Below are positions 9,094 to 17,202 of a stretch of DNA of 64,000 nt, in pieces. The notes beneath the pieces were generated by a model, which worked only from the letters and a program-made list of their open reading frames with translations, made no database searches and was not told where the DNA came from. The DNA is from Erwinia sp. JUb26 (lineage in GTDB: Bacteria > Pseudomonadota > Gammaproteobacteria > Enterobacterales > Enterobacteriaceae): the NCBI RefSeq assembly GCF_003751505.1, contig NZ_RJVB01000002.1, positions 310,001 through 374,000 on the forward strand. Reading direction: 5' to 3'. The position numbers were made by a program, and so were the translations under genes. Positions within the stretch are counted from its first letter, which is position 1; each line of letters starts with the position of its first letter.

Positions 9094-10068
9094 TTATCCG
9101 CCAAAGATTTCAGTGAATTTCTCACGCACCTGCGTATCGTCATTGACCGCTTTATCGCTGTCCAGCGTCAGCAGTTTGATCGAATCGATTGGGGCAAAGC
9201 CGTCCGGTGCCGCTACGCGTTTATCGATCGGCCGGTTGCCCTGCTGCGCCACCAGCTGCTGGCCTTTTTCCGACAGCATAAAATCAACGAAGGCTTTGGC
9301 CGCTGGCACGTTGTGCGCGCCCGCCAGGATCGCCACCGGCTCGGTCACGAACGAGGCACCTTCCTGCGGATAAACCAGATCGACCGGCGATCCCTGTTTC
9401 TTCGCGCGGATCAGATCGGCATCGGTAATGATCCCGTATTTGGCAACGCCGCTGGCGACCGCTTTCAGCGCCGGACCGTTACCGCCTTCCGGCGTAATGC
9501 CGTTGGCCGCCAGCTTTTTATAGAAATCCCAGCCGATGGTTGGCGTATTGATGGCGGTATGCAGGTGGTAGAGCGCCGCGCCGGAATAGAGCGGGCTTGG
9601 CACCGCCACCTGGCCGCGATTGCTGGCATCGGTCAGCGCCATCCAGCTGTTAACCGGTTTGGCGTTCTGGGTGTTGTAGCCAATCACCGTGGCGATGATT
9701 TTCGTGCCGAACCAGGTCTTATCTTTATCGTAGAAATTCGGGCTGATATGGCTGACCGGCGCATCCGCGTAGGCCATCAGCTTGCCCTCTTTCTTCAGCG
9801 CGCCGAGGTTGATGGAATCCGCCACCAGCAGCACATCGGCTTTGACCTCGCCGCTCATCATTTCGGTGCGCAGTACGTTCATGAGCTGGGTGGTGCCGTT
9901 GCGGGTCCAGCTGACCTCAATGCCGGGATTGGCGGCTTTAAAGGCTTCAATCGTTTGCTGAGCGATCTCCGGTGCCTGCGAGGTATAAACCACCAGTTTG
10001 CCGTCGGCCGCCTGGGCTGACAGAGAGGTGAACGCTAGCAGTGACAGAATTTTTACCGTGCTACGCAT
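9094..10068 (-). CDS. ABC transporter periplasmic binding protein (FbpA/AfuA-like)
   Basis: The 324-residue protein has a clear signal peptide (MRSTVKILSLLAFTSLSAQA) and the family opening KLVVYTSQAPEIAQQTIEAF. It belongs to the bacterial extracellular solute-binding family of ferric iron, 2-aminoethylphosphonate and hexose-phosphate systems. I cannot place the pair of adjacent tyrosines that true FbpA proteins use to bind Fe(III), so iron is not assured as the ligand. The start has a TAAGGA ribosome site. It is the middle gene of the operon. Confidence 0.85.
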   Translation of the reverse strand: MRSTVKILSLLAFTSLSAQAADGKLVVYTSQAPEIAQQTIEAFKAANPGIEVSWTRNGTTQLMNVLRTEMMSGEVKADVLLVADSINLGALKKEGKLMAYADAPVSHISPNFYDKDKTWFGTKIIATVIGYNTQNAKPVNSWMALTDASNRGQVAVPSPLYSGAALYHLHTAINTPTIGWDFYKKLAANGITPEGGNGPALKAVASGVAKYGIITDADLIRAKKQGSPVDLVYPQEGASFVTEPVAILAGAHNVPAAKAFVDFMLSEKGQQLVAQQGNRPIDKRVAAPDGFAPIDSIKLLTLDSDKAVNDDTQVREKFTEIFGG

Positions 10069-10096
10069 CTGTAGTCCTTAGTGAATTTAAAAAAAA

Positions 10097-11164
10097 TTAG
10101 TGCGGAATGACCCAGCCGTCGGTGGCGGCCAGCCTGATACGTTCTCCGACCCGCGGCGGTGCGGCGTCTGCCTGCATTAAGGTCAAACGGCACTGCGGAT
10201 CGCCCAGAGGTTCTATTTCCAGCTGACTGTACCCGCCGCGGTAGATCACCCGGCGGACCTCGCCGTCAAAGCCTGGCGCATCATGCGCGACCCTTTGCAG
10301 GTCACCCGCGTGCAGGCAGACTTTGCCTTTCGGCAGGGCGGCCTGGGTGAGGCTGGCCCGCAGCTTTACCCGCTGGCCAAGCAGCGTGACCCAGGCAAAG
10401 CCGTGACCATCGGGTTCAACATCCCCGACCGGGACCACCCGACCATCGTCAATGAAGCGCGCCACCATTTCGCAGTCGGGCTGGCGGTAAAGTTCCTGCG
10501 GGGTGGCGAACTGCATCACCTGCCCCGCTTCCATCACCACGATGCGGTCGGCTAACGCCATCGCTTCATGCTGATCGTGGGTAATGTAGAGCAGCGTGGC
10601 GCCGGCATGATGGTGAAAGCGAGTAAACTCCTCTTCCATCGCGGCGCGCAGATGCACGTCAAGGTTGGCCAGCGGTTCATCCAGCAGCACCAGCTGCGGG
10701 CGCGTGACCAGGCAGCGAGCCAGCGCCACGCGCTGCCGCTGTCCGCCGGAAAGGTCCGCCGGGCGGCGTTCGCCCATGCCGTCCAGACCGACCAGCTCCA
10801 GCGCGGCATCCACCCGGATGCGGCGGTTGGCGCGATCCATCCCCTTCACCTTCAGGCTGTATTCGATGTTTTCTGCCACCGACATATGTGGCCAGAGGGC
10901 GTAGTTCTGGAACACCACGCTCAGCTCGCGCTGCTCCGGCGGCAGATGCTGGCCCGGCGCGCTGTAGCAGCGTTCGCCGACGGTGATGCTGCCGGAATCC
11001 GGGGTTTCAAACCCGGCGATAGTCCGCAGCAGCGTGGTTTTACCGCAGCCGGAAGGCCCGAGTACGGCGATAAACTCCCCGTGCTCAATCCGCAGCGAGA
11101 CATTGCGCAGCACCGGCTGCTGGCTAAAAGATTTACACAGATTCTCGATCAGGATCGCAGACAT
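10097..11164 (-). CDS. ABC transporter ATP-binding protein (FbpC/PotA-like)
   Basis: The 355-residue ATPase shows Walker A GPSGCGKTT (about residues 35-43), Q-loop VVFQNYALWPHMSV, signature LSGGQRQRVALARCL, Walker B LVLLDEPLANLD and switch histidine in YITHDQHEAMALADR. A C-terminal TOBE-like domain (about 240-355) follows. It is the first gene of the importer operon. Its start faces mdcR across 245 bp, so the two promoters share that interval. Confidence 0.92.
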   Translation of the reverse strand: MSAILIENLCKSFSQQPVLRNVSLRIEHGEFIAVLGPSGCGKTTLLRTIAGFETPDSGSITVGERCYSAPGQHLPPEQRELSVVFQNYALWPHMSVAENIEYSLKVKGMDRANRRIRVDAALELVGLDGMGERRPADLSGGQRQRVALARCLVTRPQLVLLDEPLANLDVHLRAAMEEEFTRFHHHAGATLLYITHDQHEAMALADRIVVMEAGQVMQFATPQELYRQPDCEMVARFIDDGRVVPVGDVEPDGHGFAWVTLLGQRVKLRASLTQAALPKGKVCLHAGDLQRVAHDAPGFDGEVRRVIYRGGYSQLEIEPLGDPQCRLTLMQADAAPPRVGERIRLAATDGWVIPH

Positions 11165-11341
11165 CAGGCGCTCGGACTCCGTTCAAATAAAGCAACGGCT
11201 TAGAACATACTGAGCAAAGATGACAGCGCGGTGACAGCAGGTAGAATGAAGCCTGTGCCGCCCGCCGCCGTTGAACGGTGGGGGGAAAAACGGAGAAAAT
11301 ACCGTTGCGTCGCGCGGTGTGCGTACCGCATCTGAGCGTTA

Positions 11342-11361
11342 ACGCAATTGCGTATCGCGAT
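11342..11361. promoter_or_regulatory. Palindromic motif in the mdcR / ABC importer intergenic region
   Basis: ACGCAATTGCGT (11342-11353) is a perfect 12-bp palindrome, immediately followed by ATCGCGAT (11354-11361), another palindrome. They lie about 50-70 bp before mdcR and 180-200 bp before the importer, where a LysR-type autoregulatory site would be expected. No binding protein can be named. Confidence 0.35.
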
Positions 11362-11409
11362 CGTAGACTCGTTAAACTCATCACAGGGCGACTCACACAG
11401 GCAGGTCAC

Positions 11410-12336
11410 ATGAGCATCGATTCGGATATCACCGTTCGTAAACTGGAAATTTTCATCGCTTTTATGACCCGGGGAAATCTTGCCCGCACGGCGGAGGCGC
11501 TGGGGATCAGCAGCGTCAGCGTACATCGCGCCCTGCACAGCCTGGAAGAAAGCCTGCGCTGCCCGCTGTTTATTCATCAGGGGCGCAATCTGGTGCCGAT
11601 GCCCGCCGCACAGACGCTGCTGGAATACAGCCAGGAGGCACTCGACCTGCTGTCACGCGGCGTGGAGGAGGCGCGAAAAACCGCCGGAATGAGCCAGGGC
11701 AATCTGCGGCTGGGCACGCTCTATTCGCTGACGCTCGAGACGATTCCGCAGCTGATTATGGGCATGAAGCTGCGCCGTCCCGACCTGGAGCTGGAACTGA
11801 CCATGGGCTCCAATAAGATGCTGTTAAACCGCCTGGAGGAAGGCACGCTGGACGCGGTGCTGATCGCCACCTCCTGTGAGCACATCAATCATAGCCATCT
11901 GGAAACGCTGCCGCTGTTTGAGGACGATATTTTCCTCGCCGCGCCCGCCGCCTCCGGTCTGGACGTCAGCCAGGAAGCCGATCTGCGCGATTTTCGCCAG
12001 GCTAAATTCGTCTCCCTCGATGAGGGATTTGCCACCTGGCAGGGCTTCCGCGAGGCGTTTGCCGTTGCCGGTTATGAGCCGGAGATCGTCACCCGGGTGA
12101 ACGATATTTTTTCGATGCTAAGCCTGGTGCAGGCCGGAGTCGGCTATACCCTGCTGCCGGGGCGGATGAAGCGGGTCTATGAAAACTCGGTTCAGCTGCT
12201 GCGGCTGGCACCGCCCTATCAGATGCGGCAGAACATCTCGATTGTCTTTGAGCGCAACCGCGAGCACGATCCGAACCTGCTGGCGCTGGTGGCGGAAGGC
12301 AGGATGTACAGCCGCCAGCGCGGTTCTAAATCCTGA
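11410..12336 (+). CDS. mdcR: LysR-type regulator of malonate decarboxylase genes, MdcR
   Basis: From ATG 11410 the product is 308 residues. Its N-terminal winged helix reads VRKLEIFIAFMTRGNLARTAEALGISSVSVHRALHSLEE. The effector-binding domain includes GNLRLGTLYSLTLETIPQLIMGMKLRRPDL, a sequence I associate with MdcR-type regulators. It is expected to activate the mdc operon with malonate as signal. The open frame extends upstream to 11278 but that stretch is unlike LysR proteins. It is convergent with the mdc operon and divergent from the ABC importer. Confidence 0.85.
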   Translation: MSIDSDITVRKLEIFIAFMTRGNLARTAEALGISSVSVHRALHSLEESLRCPLFIHQGRNLVPMPAAQTLLEYSQEALDLLSRGVEEARKTAGMSQGNLRLGTLYSLTLETIPQLIMGMKLRRPDLELELTMGSNKMLLNRLEEGTLDAVLIATSCEHINHSHLETLPLFEDDIFLAAPAASGLDVSQEADLRDFRQAKFVSLDEGFATWQGFREAFAVAGYEPEIVTRVNDIFSMLSLVQAGVGYTLLPGRMKRVYENSVQLLRLAPPYQMRQNISIVFERNREHDPNLLALVAEGRMYSRQRGSKS

Positions 12337-12343
12337 GCCTTAA

Positions 12344-12590
12344 CGCCAGGCGGGCGGCAATCCCGGTACGGGTTCCTACTCTCTCGGCCAGCTCAGTACG
12401 AGCGACTGATCCATAGCGCCAGGCGGGATGCAGCCTGATTCTAGTTCCTGGCTCTCTGCGCCAGGCGGGCGGCATCCTGGTACGGGTTCCTGCTCTCTCG
12501 GCCAGCTCAGTATGAGCGACTGATCCATAGCGCCAGGCGGGATGCAGCCTGATTCTAGTTCCTGGCTCTCAGCGCCAGGCGGGCTGCCAG
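12344..12590. repeat. Two-copy 114-115 bp tandem repeat between mdcR and mdcH
   Basis: Unit 1 (12344-12458) and unit 2 (12459-12572) are nearly identical, and a third partial copy starts at 12573 inside the 3' end of mdcH. The word CGCCAGGCGGG occurs five times (12344, 12417, 12459, 12531, 12573), giving alternating spacings of about 73 and 42 bp. The repeated DNA resembles the last codons and stop of mdcH (ARLALRARN-stop), so it probably arose by duplication of the mdcH tail. Confidence 0.85.
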
Positions 12591-13457
12591 CTCTGGGCCG
12601 CTCTGCTCCAGCGCGATCGCTTCGCCGCCCTGACTGAACGACTGCCGCGTCAGCCCGGTGAGCACCGCGCCGGGCGGCATCTCAATCGCCAGCCGCACCT
12701 CGCGTTCTTCCGCCGCAATCATCGCATCGTACCAGTTCACCCTGCGCGCCATATTGTATGCCAGGTCGTCGGCAATCTGCTGCGGCTGCCACAGCACGCG
12801 GGCGCTGCTGCCGCTGAGAAAGGCGCAGCGCGGGCGATGCAGCGTGACATCACGAAAGGCCTGCGCCTGCGCCTGCGCGGGCTTCGCCAGCAGTTCGCAG
12901 TGGGAAGGCACGCTGACCGCCAGCCGACAGGCGCGCTGGGCACCGAGCGATTTCGCCGCGGCCCCCACCCGCGCCATCGCCGCATCCGATCCGGCAATCA
13001 CCAGCTGCTGCGGGCTGTTGACGTTAGCCAGCCAGCAGTCGTCGCCGAGCAGCGGCAGCAGATCCGCCTGCGGAAAACCGACGATCGCCGTCAGACCGTA
13101 GCCCTGCGGCCAGGCGTTCTCCATCAGCGTACCGCGCAGCGAAACCAGCCGCAGCGCGTCGCTGAATGCCAGCGCTCCGGCGATCACCGCCGCCGGATAC
13201 GCGCCGATCGACAGCCCGGCGGTAATATCAGCCACGGTGCCCTGCCGTTCCAGCGCGCGAGCGTGGGCGACGCCGCTAATCAGAATGCACAGCTGCACTG
13301 CGCGGGTGTGCCGTAATGCCTCCGCGCTGTCGAGCAGGCGCGCATCCTCCGCCAGCACCTCGCTGACCTCATCAAGCAGCGCATCACCGTCGGGCAACTG
13401 CTGCAGCATGCCGGGCCGCTGTGCGCCCTGGCCAGGAAAAGAGAAAAGCACGTTCAT
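12555..13457 (-). CDS. mdcH: Malonate decarboxylase epsilon subunit, malonyl-CoA:ACP transacylase
   Basis: The 300-residue protein is an FabD-like acyltransferase with FSFPGQGAQRPGM at the N-terminus, the nucleophile elbow GLSIGAYPAAVIAGA (Ser of GLSIG) and the VSVPSHCELL histidine region. It loads malonyl onto the prosthetic group of the MdcC carrier protein to start the decarboxylation cycle. ATG 13457 overlaps the mdcG stop as ATGA, so the apparent upstream extension of the open frame is mdcG in another frame. Its last codons lie in the tandem repeat shared with the mdcR-mdcH gap. Confidence 0.93.
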   Translation of the reverse strand: MNVLFSFPGQGAQRPGMLQQLPDGDALLDEVSEVLAEDARLLDSAEALRHTRAVQLCILISGVAHARALERQGTVADITAGLSIGAYPAAVIAGALAFSDALRLVSLRGTLMENAWPQGYGLTAIVGFPQADLLPLLGDDCWLANVNSPQQLVIAGSDAAMARVGAAAKSLGAQRACRLAVSVPSHCELLAKPAQAQAQAFRDVTLHRPRCAFLSGSSARVLWQPQQIADDLAYNMARRVNWYDAMIAAEEREVRLAIEMPPGAVLTGLTRQSFSQGGEAIALEQSGPELAARLALRARN

Positions 13458-14059
13458 TCTGTACTCCAGGGCCGATCGGTCAGCAGCGGGCCCTGCGGCG
13501 TTTTCAGCAGCACCCGCTCTTCCCGCAGCCATTCCGTTAAGGCAAAGCCTCCGCGCGGCGTCCCAATCTGGGTATCCACCCCGCAGGGAAGCTGGCTGAC
13601 AAACGTCTGCCAGCGCAGCAGTTCGGCGCGGTCCAGCGGCTGCTCGCTGCGGATCAGCAGGTCGAGATCGCTGCTGGCACGCAGCACCGGCACTTCGGTT
13701 GCCAGCGCGTAGCCGACGCTGCCGGTGATTCCCCAGCGCCACGGCCACGTCAGCTGGGCCAGCTGTAGCGCGGCCTGCAGCGGCGGCTGGGAAATATAGG
13801 GTGAAGCCAGCAGCCGTGCCGCATCGCTTAGCGTCTCCGGCGACAGGATCCGCCGGATATCGCGCGGATCGACCCAGCCTGCGGCCCGCAGATCGCGCTG
13901 CAGTCCCCGCACGCCGACCGGCACGCGTCCGCCTGTGTCACTGTCGCGGCGAACTACCAGCGGCAGCGCTGGCCGCCACTGGCTGGCTACCCATTCCGGC
14001 AGGTCGCCCTGTAAGGCGGTTCTGTCGGAAACCCAAATCAGATCGTGTGGAGAACTCAT
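13454..14059 (-). CDS. mdcG: Malonate decarboxylase holo-ACP synthase (phosphoribosyl-dephospho-CoA transferase)
   Basis: The 201-residue protein transfers 2'-(5''-triphosphoribosyl)-3'-dephospho-CoA to the serine of MdcC. It has the nucleotidyltransferase block SSDLDLLIRSEQPLDRAELL with paired aspartates, and the conserved GSVGYALATEVPVL before it. It begins right after the mdcF stop and its stop overlaps mdcH, so it is embedded in the operon. Confidence 0.93.
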   Translation of the reverse strand: MSSPHDLIWVSDRTALQGDLPEWVASQWRPALPLVVRRDSDTGGRVPVGVRGLQRDLRAAGWVDPRDIRRILSPETLSDAARLLASPYISQPPLQAALQLAQLTWPWRWGITGSVGYALATEVPVLRASSDLDLLIRSEQPLDRAELLRWQTFVSQLPCGVDTQIGTPRGGFALTEWLREERVLLKTPQGPLLTDRPWSTE

Positions 14060-14060
14060 T

Positions 14061-15020
14061 TCACATCCCGGAAGTCAGCGTGATAAACAACGGCAGGCTA
14101 AGGATACACAACAGCGAGGTGATCAGCAGAACGGCTTCCGCATCCGGCGACTGCACGCCAAAACGGTTACCGAATACCACCCCGAAGAAGCCCGCCGACA
14201 GCGCGATCATCAGGATCGCGGTGATCGCCACCTCGCCATGCAGACCGAGCGCCAGCACCACGCCCCAGGCGATCAGCGGCTGGATCAGCAGCTTGGTGAA
14301 ACTGCCGAGGATTACCGCGCCGTTGATGCTCAGTTTGCGGGCGGAGAGGATCACCCCAGTGAGGAACAGCGCACCGGCGGTAGCCGCCAGGCCGAGCGGT
14401 TTAATCGATGCCAGCACGATCTCCGGCATGCTGACCCCCAGCCCGGACAGCACCACGCCCAGCAGCGGCCCCCAGACGATCGGCTTGGTGACCGAACGCC
14501 ACATCAGAACCGGCAGCATACCGATGCCTGACAGCTGGCCGTTACCTGCCGCCAGCGCTTTTTCACGCTCAAGGATCAGCAGGCAGAACGGCGTCAGCAG
14601 CACCGAACCGCAGGCGATTGAGACGGCCACCGACAGCGAGGTTGTCGAACCTTCCCCCAGCACGCTGCCGAGGATCGGCAGGCCCAGGGCCGCATAGTTC
14701 GGCAGGGAGACGGTGAGCGTCAGCACGGCGGCATCCTGCGGGGACTTATGGAATAACCGCGTCGCGGTAAAATAGATGGCGAACCAGCCCACCCACATTG
14801 ACAGCACCAGCACCACGATCAGCGGCGACTGCTGGACAATCCCCAGCCAGGGGGTTTTTACCGTGGCGCTGAACAGCGCGGCGGGCAGAGCAAAATCCAT
14901 CACGAACACGTTCAGCAGAGCAACATTTTTGTTGTCCACCATCTTTGCTTTCCCGGCATAAAACCCGAGCAGCATAATCACAAAAATAGGGGCAAGCGCA
15001 TGAATAATTATATAAGTCAT
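14061..15020 (-). CDS. mdcF: Malonate transporter MdcF (auxin efflux carrier family)
   Basis: This 319-residue protein is almost entirely hydrophobic, with about ten transmembrane helices. Family features include FVMDFALPAALF in the first half and LPNYAALGLPILGSVLGE, the AEC-type helix-breaking segment. In mdc operons this carrier takes up malonate across the inner membrane. A 130-bp gap with an 8-bp GC hairpin separates it from mdcE, while it is one base from mdcG. Confidence 0.9.
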   Translation of the reverse strand: MTYIIIHALAPIFVIMLLGFYAGKAKMVDNKNVALLNVFVMDFALPAALFSATVKTPWLGIVQQSPLIVVLVLSMWVGWFAIYFTATRLFHKSPQDAAVLTLTVSLPNYAALGLPILGSVLGEGSTTSLSVAVSIACGSVLLTPFCLLILEREKALAAGNGQLSGIGMLPVLMWRSVTKPIVWGPLLGVVLSGLGVSMPEIVLASIKPLGLAATAGALFLTGVILSARKLSINGAVILGSFTKLLIQPLIAWGVVLALGLHGEVAITAILMIALSAGFFGVVFGNRFGVQSPDAEAVLLITSLLCILSLPLFITLTSGM

Positions 15021-15086
15021 AACATCACCAGGTCGTCAGATTAAGCACCGGTGCGATGATTATTTTTTTATTTTTCAGGCCATGGC

Positions 15087-15118
15087 TGCGGGGGAACGTT
15101 GTCCGTTGGCCCCCGCAG
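15087..15118 (-). other. Intercistronic hairpin between mdcE and mdcF
   Basis: Stem CTGCGGGG/CCCCGCAG with a 16-nt loop lies in the mdcE-mdcF gap. No T run follows on the minus strand, so it is more likely an mRNA-stability or processing hairpin than a terminator. Confidence 0.5.
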
Positions 15119-15150
15119 ATAACCCGGCAGGTTTGTCTTAATCAGAAGTA

Positions 15151-15951
15151 TTACCAGGCCGCACGCATCCGTTCACGAACCCGTTTTGAGCTGCTGCGGT
15201 TTTCCGCCTGCAGGCGGCACTGCAGTCCGGGATCGCGGCGGGCGGCGGCCACGGCGGCGGTCAGCGCCTGGCGCACCTGCGCGACATCGCTCTCGCCCGG
15301 CGCGTCCGGCTGGCTGATATCCAGCAGCGACTCCAGCAGGCCCAGCGTCTGGTAGTGATCGATGTCGTAGGCCATAGGCGGGATGGTTTTCGCCAGTTTC
15401 TCCAGCGCTTCAACGCTGCGCAGGGTGATGCGCGCCGCCGCCGCCTTGCCCATCGCGTGGATCATTACGCCGTCGTCATTGAAGGCGATCAGCCGGTTGG
15501 CCTGATAGCCGTGGGCCAGAAATGCCCCCGACATCGCCTTGCCAACGATCAGCCCGATCACCACGTGGCCCGCCAGACGTGCGCTGGCGTAGGCCCCTGC
15601 CGCTGCGGCCAGCGACTGATGAATGCCAAAGGCCTCCTCACGGCGACCGTAGGCCTGGCTGGGTACGTCGATCACCGCCACGATGATGCGTTTATCGGCT
15701 TTACCGGCGTCTTCCGCTACGGTTTCACTGACCACCTTCGCCAGCGTCCAGCCCTCCAGCAGGCCGACTTCGCCCCTTGCAGCACGCGGATAGTGATTAT
15801 TTTCATCCGCCACCACCGCGATAAAGCGTGCGGCTTCACCGTGAACCTCGCCGTCGGCGACCTGCACAGACGGGCACAGCCCGGACAGGCGGCGTGCGCC
15901 GTTGGTCAGTTGCTGCAGCCAGACTTCACCGCGTCCCGTTTGCTGTTTCAT
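15151..15951 (-). CDS. mdcE: Malonate decarboxylase gamma subunit
   Basis: The 266-residue protein is a carboxyltransferase-like (crotonase superfamily) subunit that pairs with MdcD to decarboxylate malonyl-S-ACP. Visible features are the oxyanion-forming run GLIVGKAMSGAFLAHGYQA and ALTAAVAAARRDPG near the end. The ATG overlaps the mdcD stop by four bases, indicating coupled translation of the two catalytic subunits. Confidence 0.92.
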   Translation of the reverse strand: MKQQTGRGEVWLQQLTNGARRLSGLCPSVQVADGEVHGEAARFIAVVADENNHYPRAARGEVGLLEGWTLAKVVSETVAEDAGKADKRIIVAVIDVPSQAYGRREEAFGIHQSLAAAAGAYASARLAGHVVIGLIVGKAMSGAFLAHGYQANRLIAFNDDGVMIHAMGKAAAARITLRSVEALEKLAKTIPPMAYDIDHYQTLGLLESLLDISQPDAPGESDVAQVRQALTAAVAAARRDPGLQCRLQAENRSSSKRVRERMRAAW

Positions 15952-16784
15952 GACCGATCCTCCCTGCTGAAAAGACGTGTAATCTGCTGCGGGTCCGCCT
16001 GCTGGCGGGTATCAAACTGTGTCAGCCGCGGCAGGTAGTGTGCGTAATTTTCGGAACGGTGTACCGCCGGTACGCCCTTCGCCAGCGCGTCCAGCATCGC
16101 CTGCCTCACCGCCTTCTGGCCGTCGCCGACCAGCGCATCCGCCAGCCCGCTGGCCGCACGGGTTTCGCCGCCGGTCATGCTCCAGATAAACGGACGATCG
16201 CGGGAGTCATATTCGTCAATGCCCGCCTCCTGCTCGATGACCTGCGGGCCGTTCAGCCCCAGGCGCGCTTCGCGGGTGACGATCAGATAGCTGCACAGTC
16301 CGGCGGCAATCGACATGCCGCCGAAGCAGCCGACGGTACCGGCAACAATGCCCACCACCGGGGTATAGCGGCGCAGATCGACGATGGCCGCGTGGATATC
16401 GGCAATCGCCGCCAGGCCCAGGTTCGCTTCCTGCAGCCGCACGCCGCCGGTTTCCAGGCACAGCACCGCGCGGGTCGGAATGCCGTTGCGGTTGTCTTCC
16501 GCCGCCAGCTCCAGCGCCGCCGCCATTTTGGCACCCGACACTTCGCCCATGCTGCCACCCTGGAACGCCCCCTCAATGGCGATTACCACCGCAGGCTGCC
16601 CGTCGAGGGTGCCCTTCGCCACCACCATGCCGTCGTCGGCCTGCGGAACGATGCCCTGCATCGCCAGCCACGGCGAGATAATACCTTCGAAGGGATCCAG
16701 CAGTTCACGGAAGCTCCCGTCATCCAGCAGCAGCCGCGCGCGCTGGCGCGCATTCAGTTCAATAAAGCTGAGATCGTTACGCAT
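15948..16784 (-). CDS. mdcD: Malonate decarboxylase beta subunit
   Basis: The 278-residue subunit has the carboxyltransferase fold. Characteristic segments are AVVIAIEGAFQGGSMGEVSGAK, LCLETGGVRLQEANLGLAA and VVGIVAGTVGCFGGMSIAA. With MdcE it forms the malonyl-ACP decarboxylase that releases CO2 and leaves acetyl-ACP. It overlaps mdcC by 8 bp and mdcE by 4 bp. Confidence 0.94.
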   Translation of the reverse strand: MRNDLSFIELNARQRARLLLDDGSFRELLDPFEGIISPWLAMQGIVPQADDGMVVAKGTLDGQPAVVIAIEGAFQGGSMGEVSGAKMAAALELAAEDNRNGIPTRAVLCLETGGVRLQEANLGLAAIADIHAAIVDLRRYTPVVGIVAGTVGCFGGMSIAAGLCSYLIVTREARLGLNGPQVIEQEAGIDEYDSRDRPFIWSMTGGETRAASGLADALVGDGQKAVRQAMLDALAKGVPAVHRSENYAHYLPRLTQFDTRQQADPQQITRLFSREDRS

Positions 16785-17076
16785 CGGCTACCTCCTCAAA
16801 TACCTGCTCAATGCGGATCCTCGCCACGCCGGGCGTGGCACCGAAGTCGTGGATGGTCATCTGACCGGCAGGCAGTTCCCCGAAGGTGGCCAGCCGTTCG
16901 AACAGCGCTGTCCAGCGCTTGTTGCTGTTATCCACCGAGGTGACGATATCAACGTTCAGGGTGTCACTGCCGTCGGCGACAAACAGCACTTCCATGTCGC
17001 CGGAGCCCACAACGCCCGCCAGCGCTCTGCCGCTCAGGCGTCGTGAGGCTGGAAAATTAAGGCTTATCTGTTGCAT
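16777..17076 (-). CDS. mdcC: Malonate decarboxylase acyl carrier protein (delta subunit)
   Basis: The 99-residue protein carries GVVGSGDMEVLF with Ser25, the attachment point of the triphosphoribosyl-dephospho-CoA arm in Klebsiella MdcC. ATG 17076 gives the family length of 99 residues; the frame extends upstream to 17172 but those codons are not family-like. Unlike the tight overlaps elsewhere in the operon, 126 bp separate it from mdcB. That gap has a possible hairpin (17106-17133) and an AGAGGA ribosome site, which could raise expression of the carrier subunit. Confidence 0.93.
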   Translation of the reverse strand: MQQISLNFPASRRLSGRALAGVVGSGDMEVLFVADGSDTLNVDIVTSVDNSNKRWTALFERLATFGELPAGQMTIHDFGATPGVARIRIEQVFEEVADA

Positions 17077-17202
17077 AAGGTCCTCTTTAAATAAAATCCT
17101 TGTGTCGGACGGCCCGTTGCGGACCGCCGTTCGGAATGTCAGGTATTCGCGCTGACGGATGTGCTTCGCCACACCGGTAGCGGGAAGGCATCACGTCGCG
17201 CA

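Noticed and set aside
17077-17172. N-terminal extension of MdcC
   Set aside because: The frame is open but MdcC of other bacteria starts MQQISLN-like and is 99 residues; AGAGGA precedes the internal ATG.
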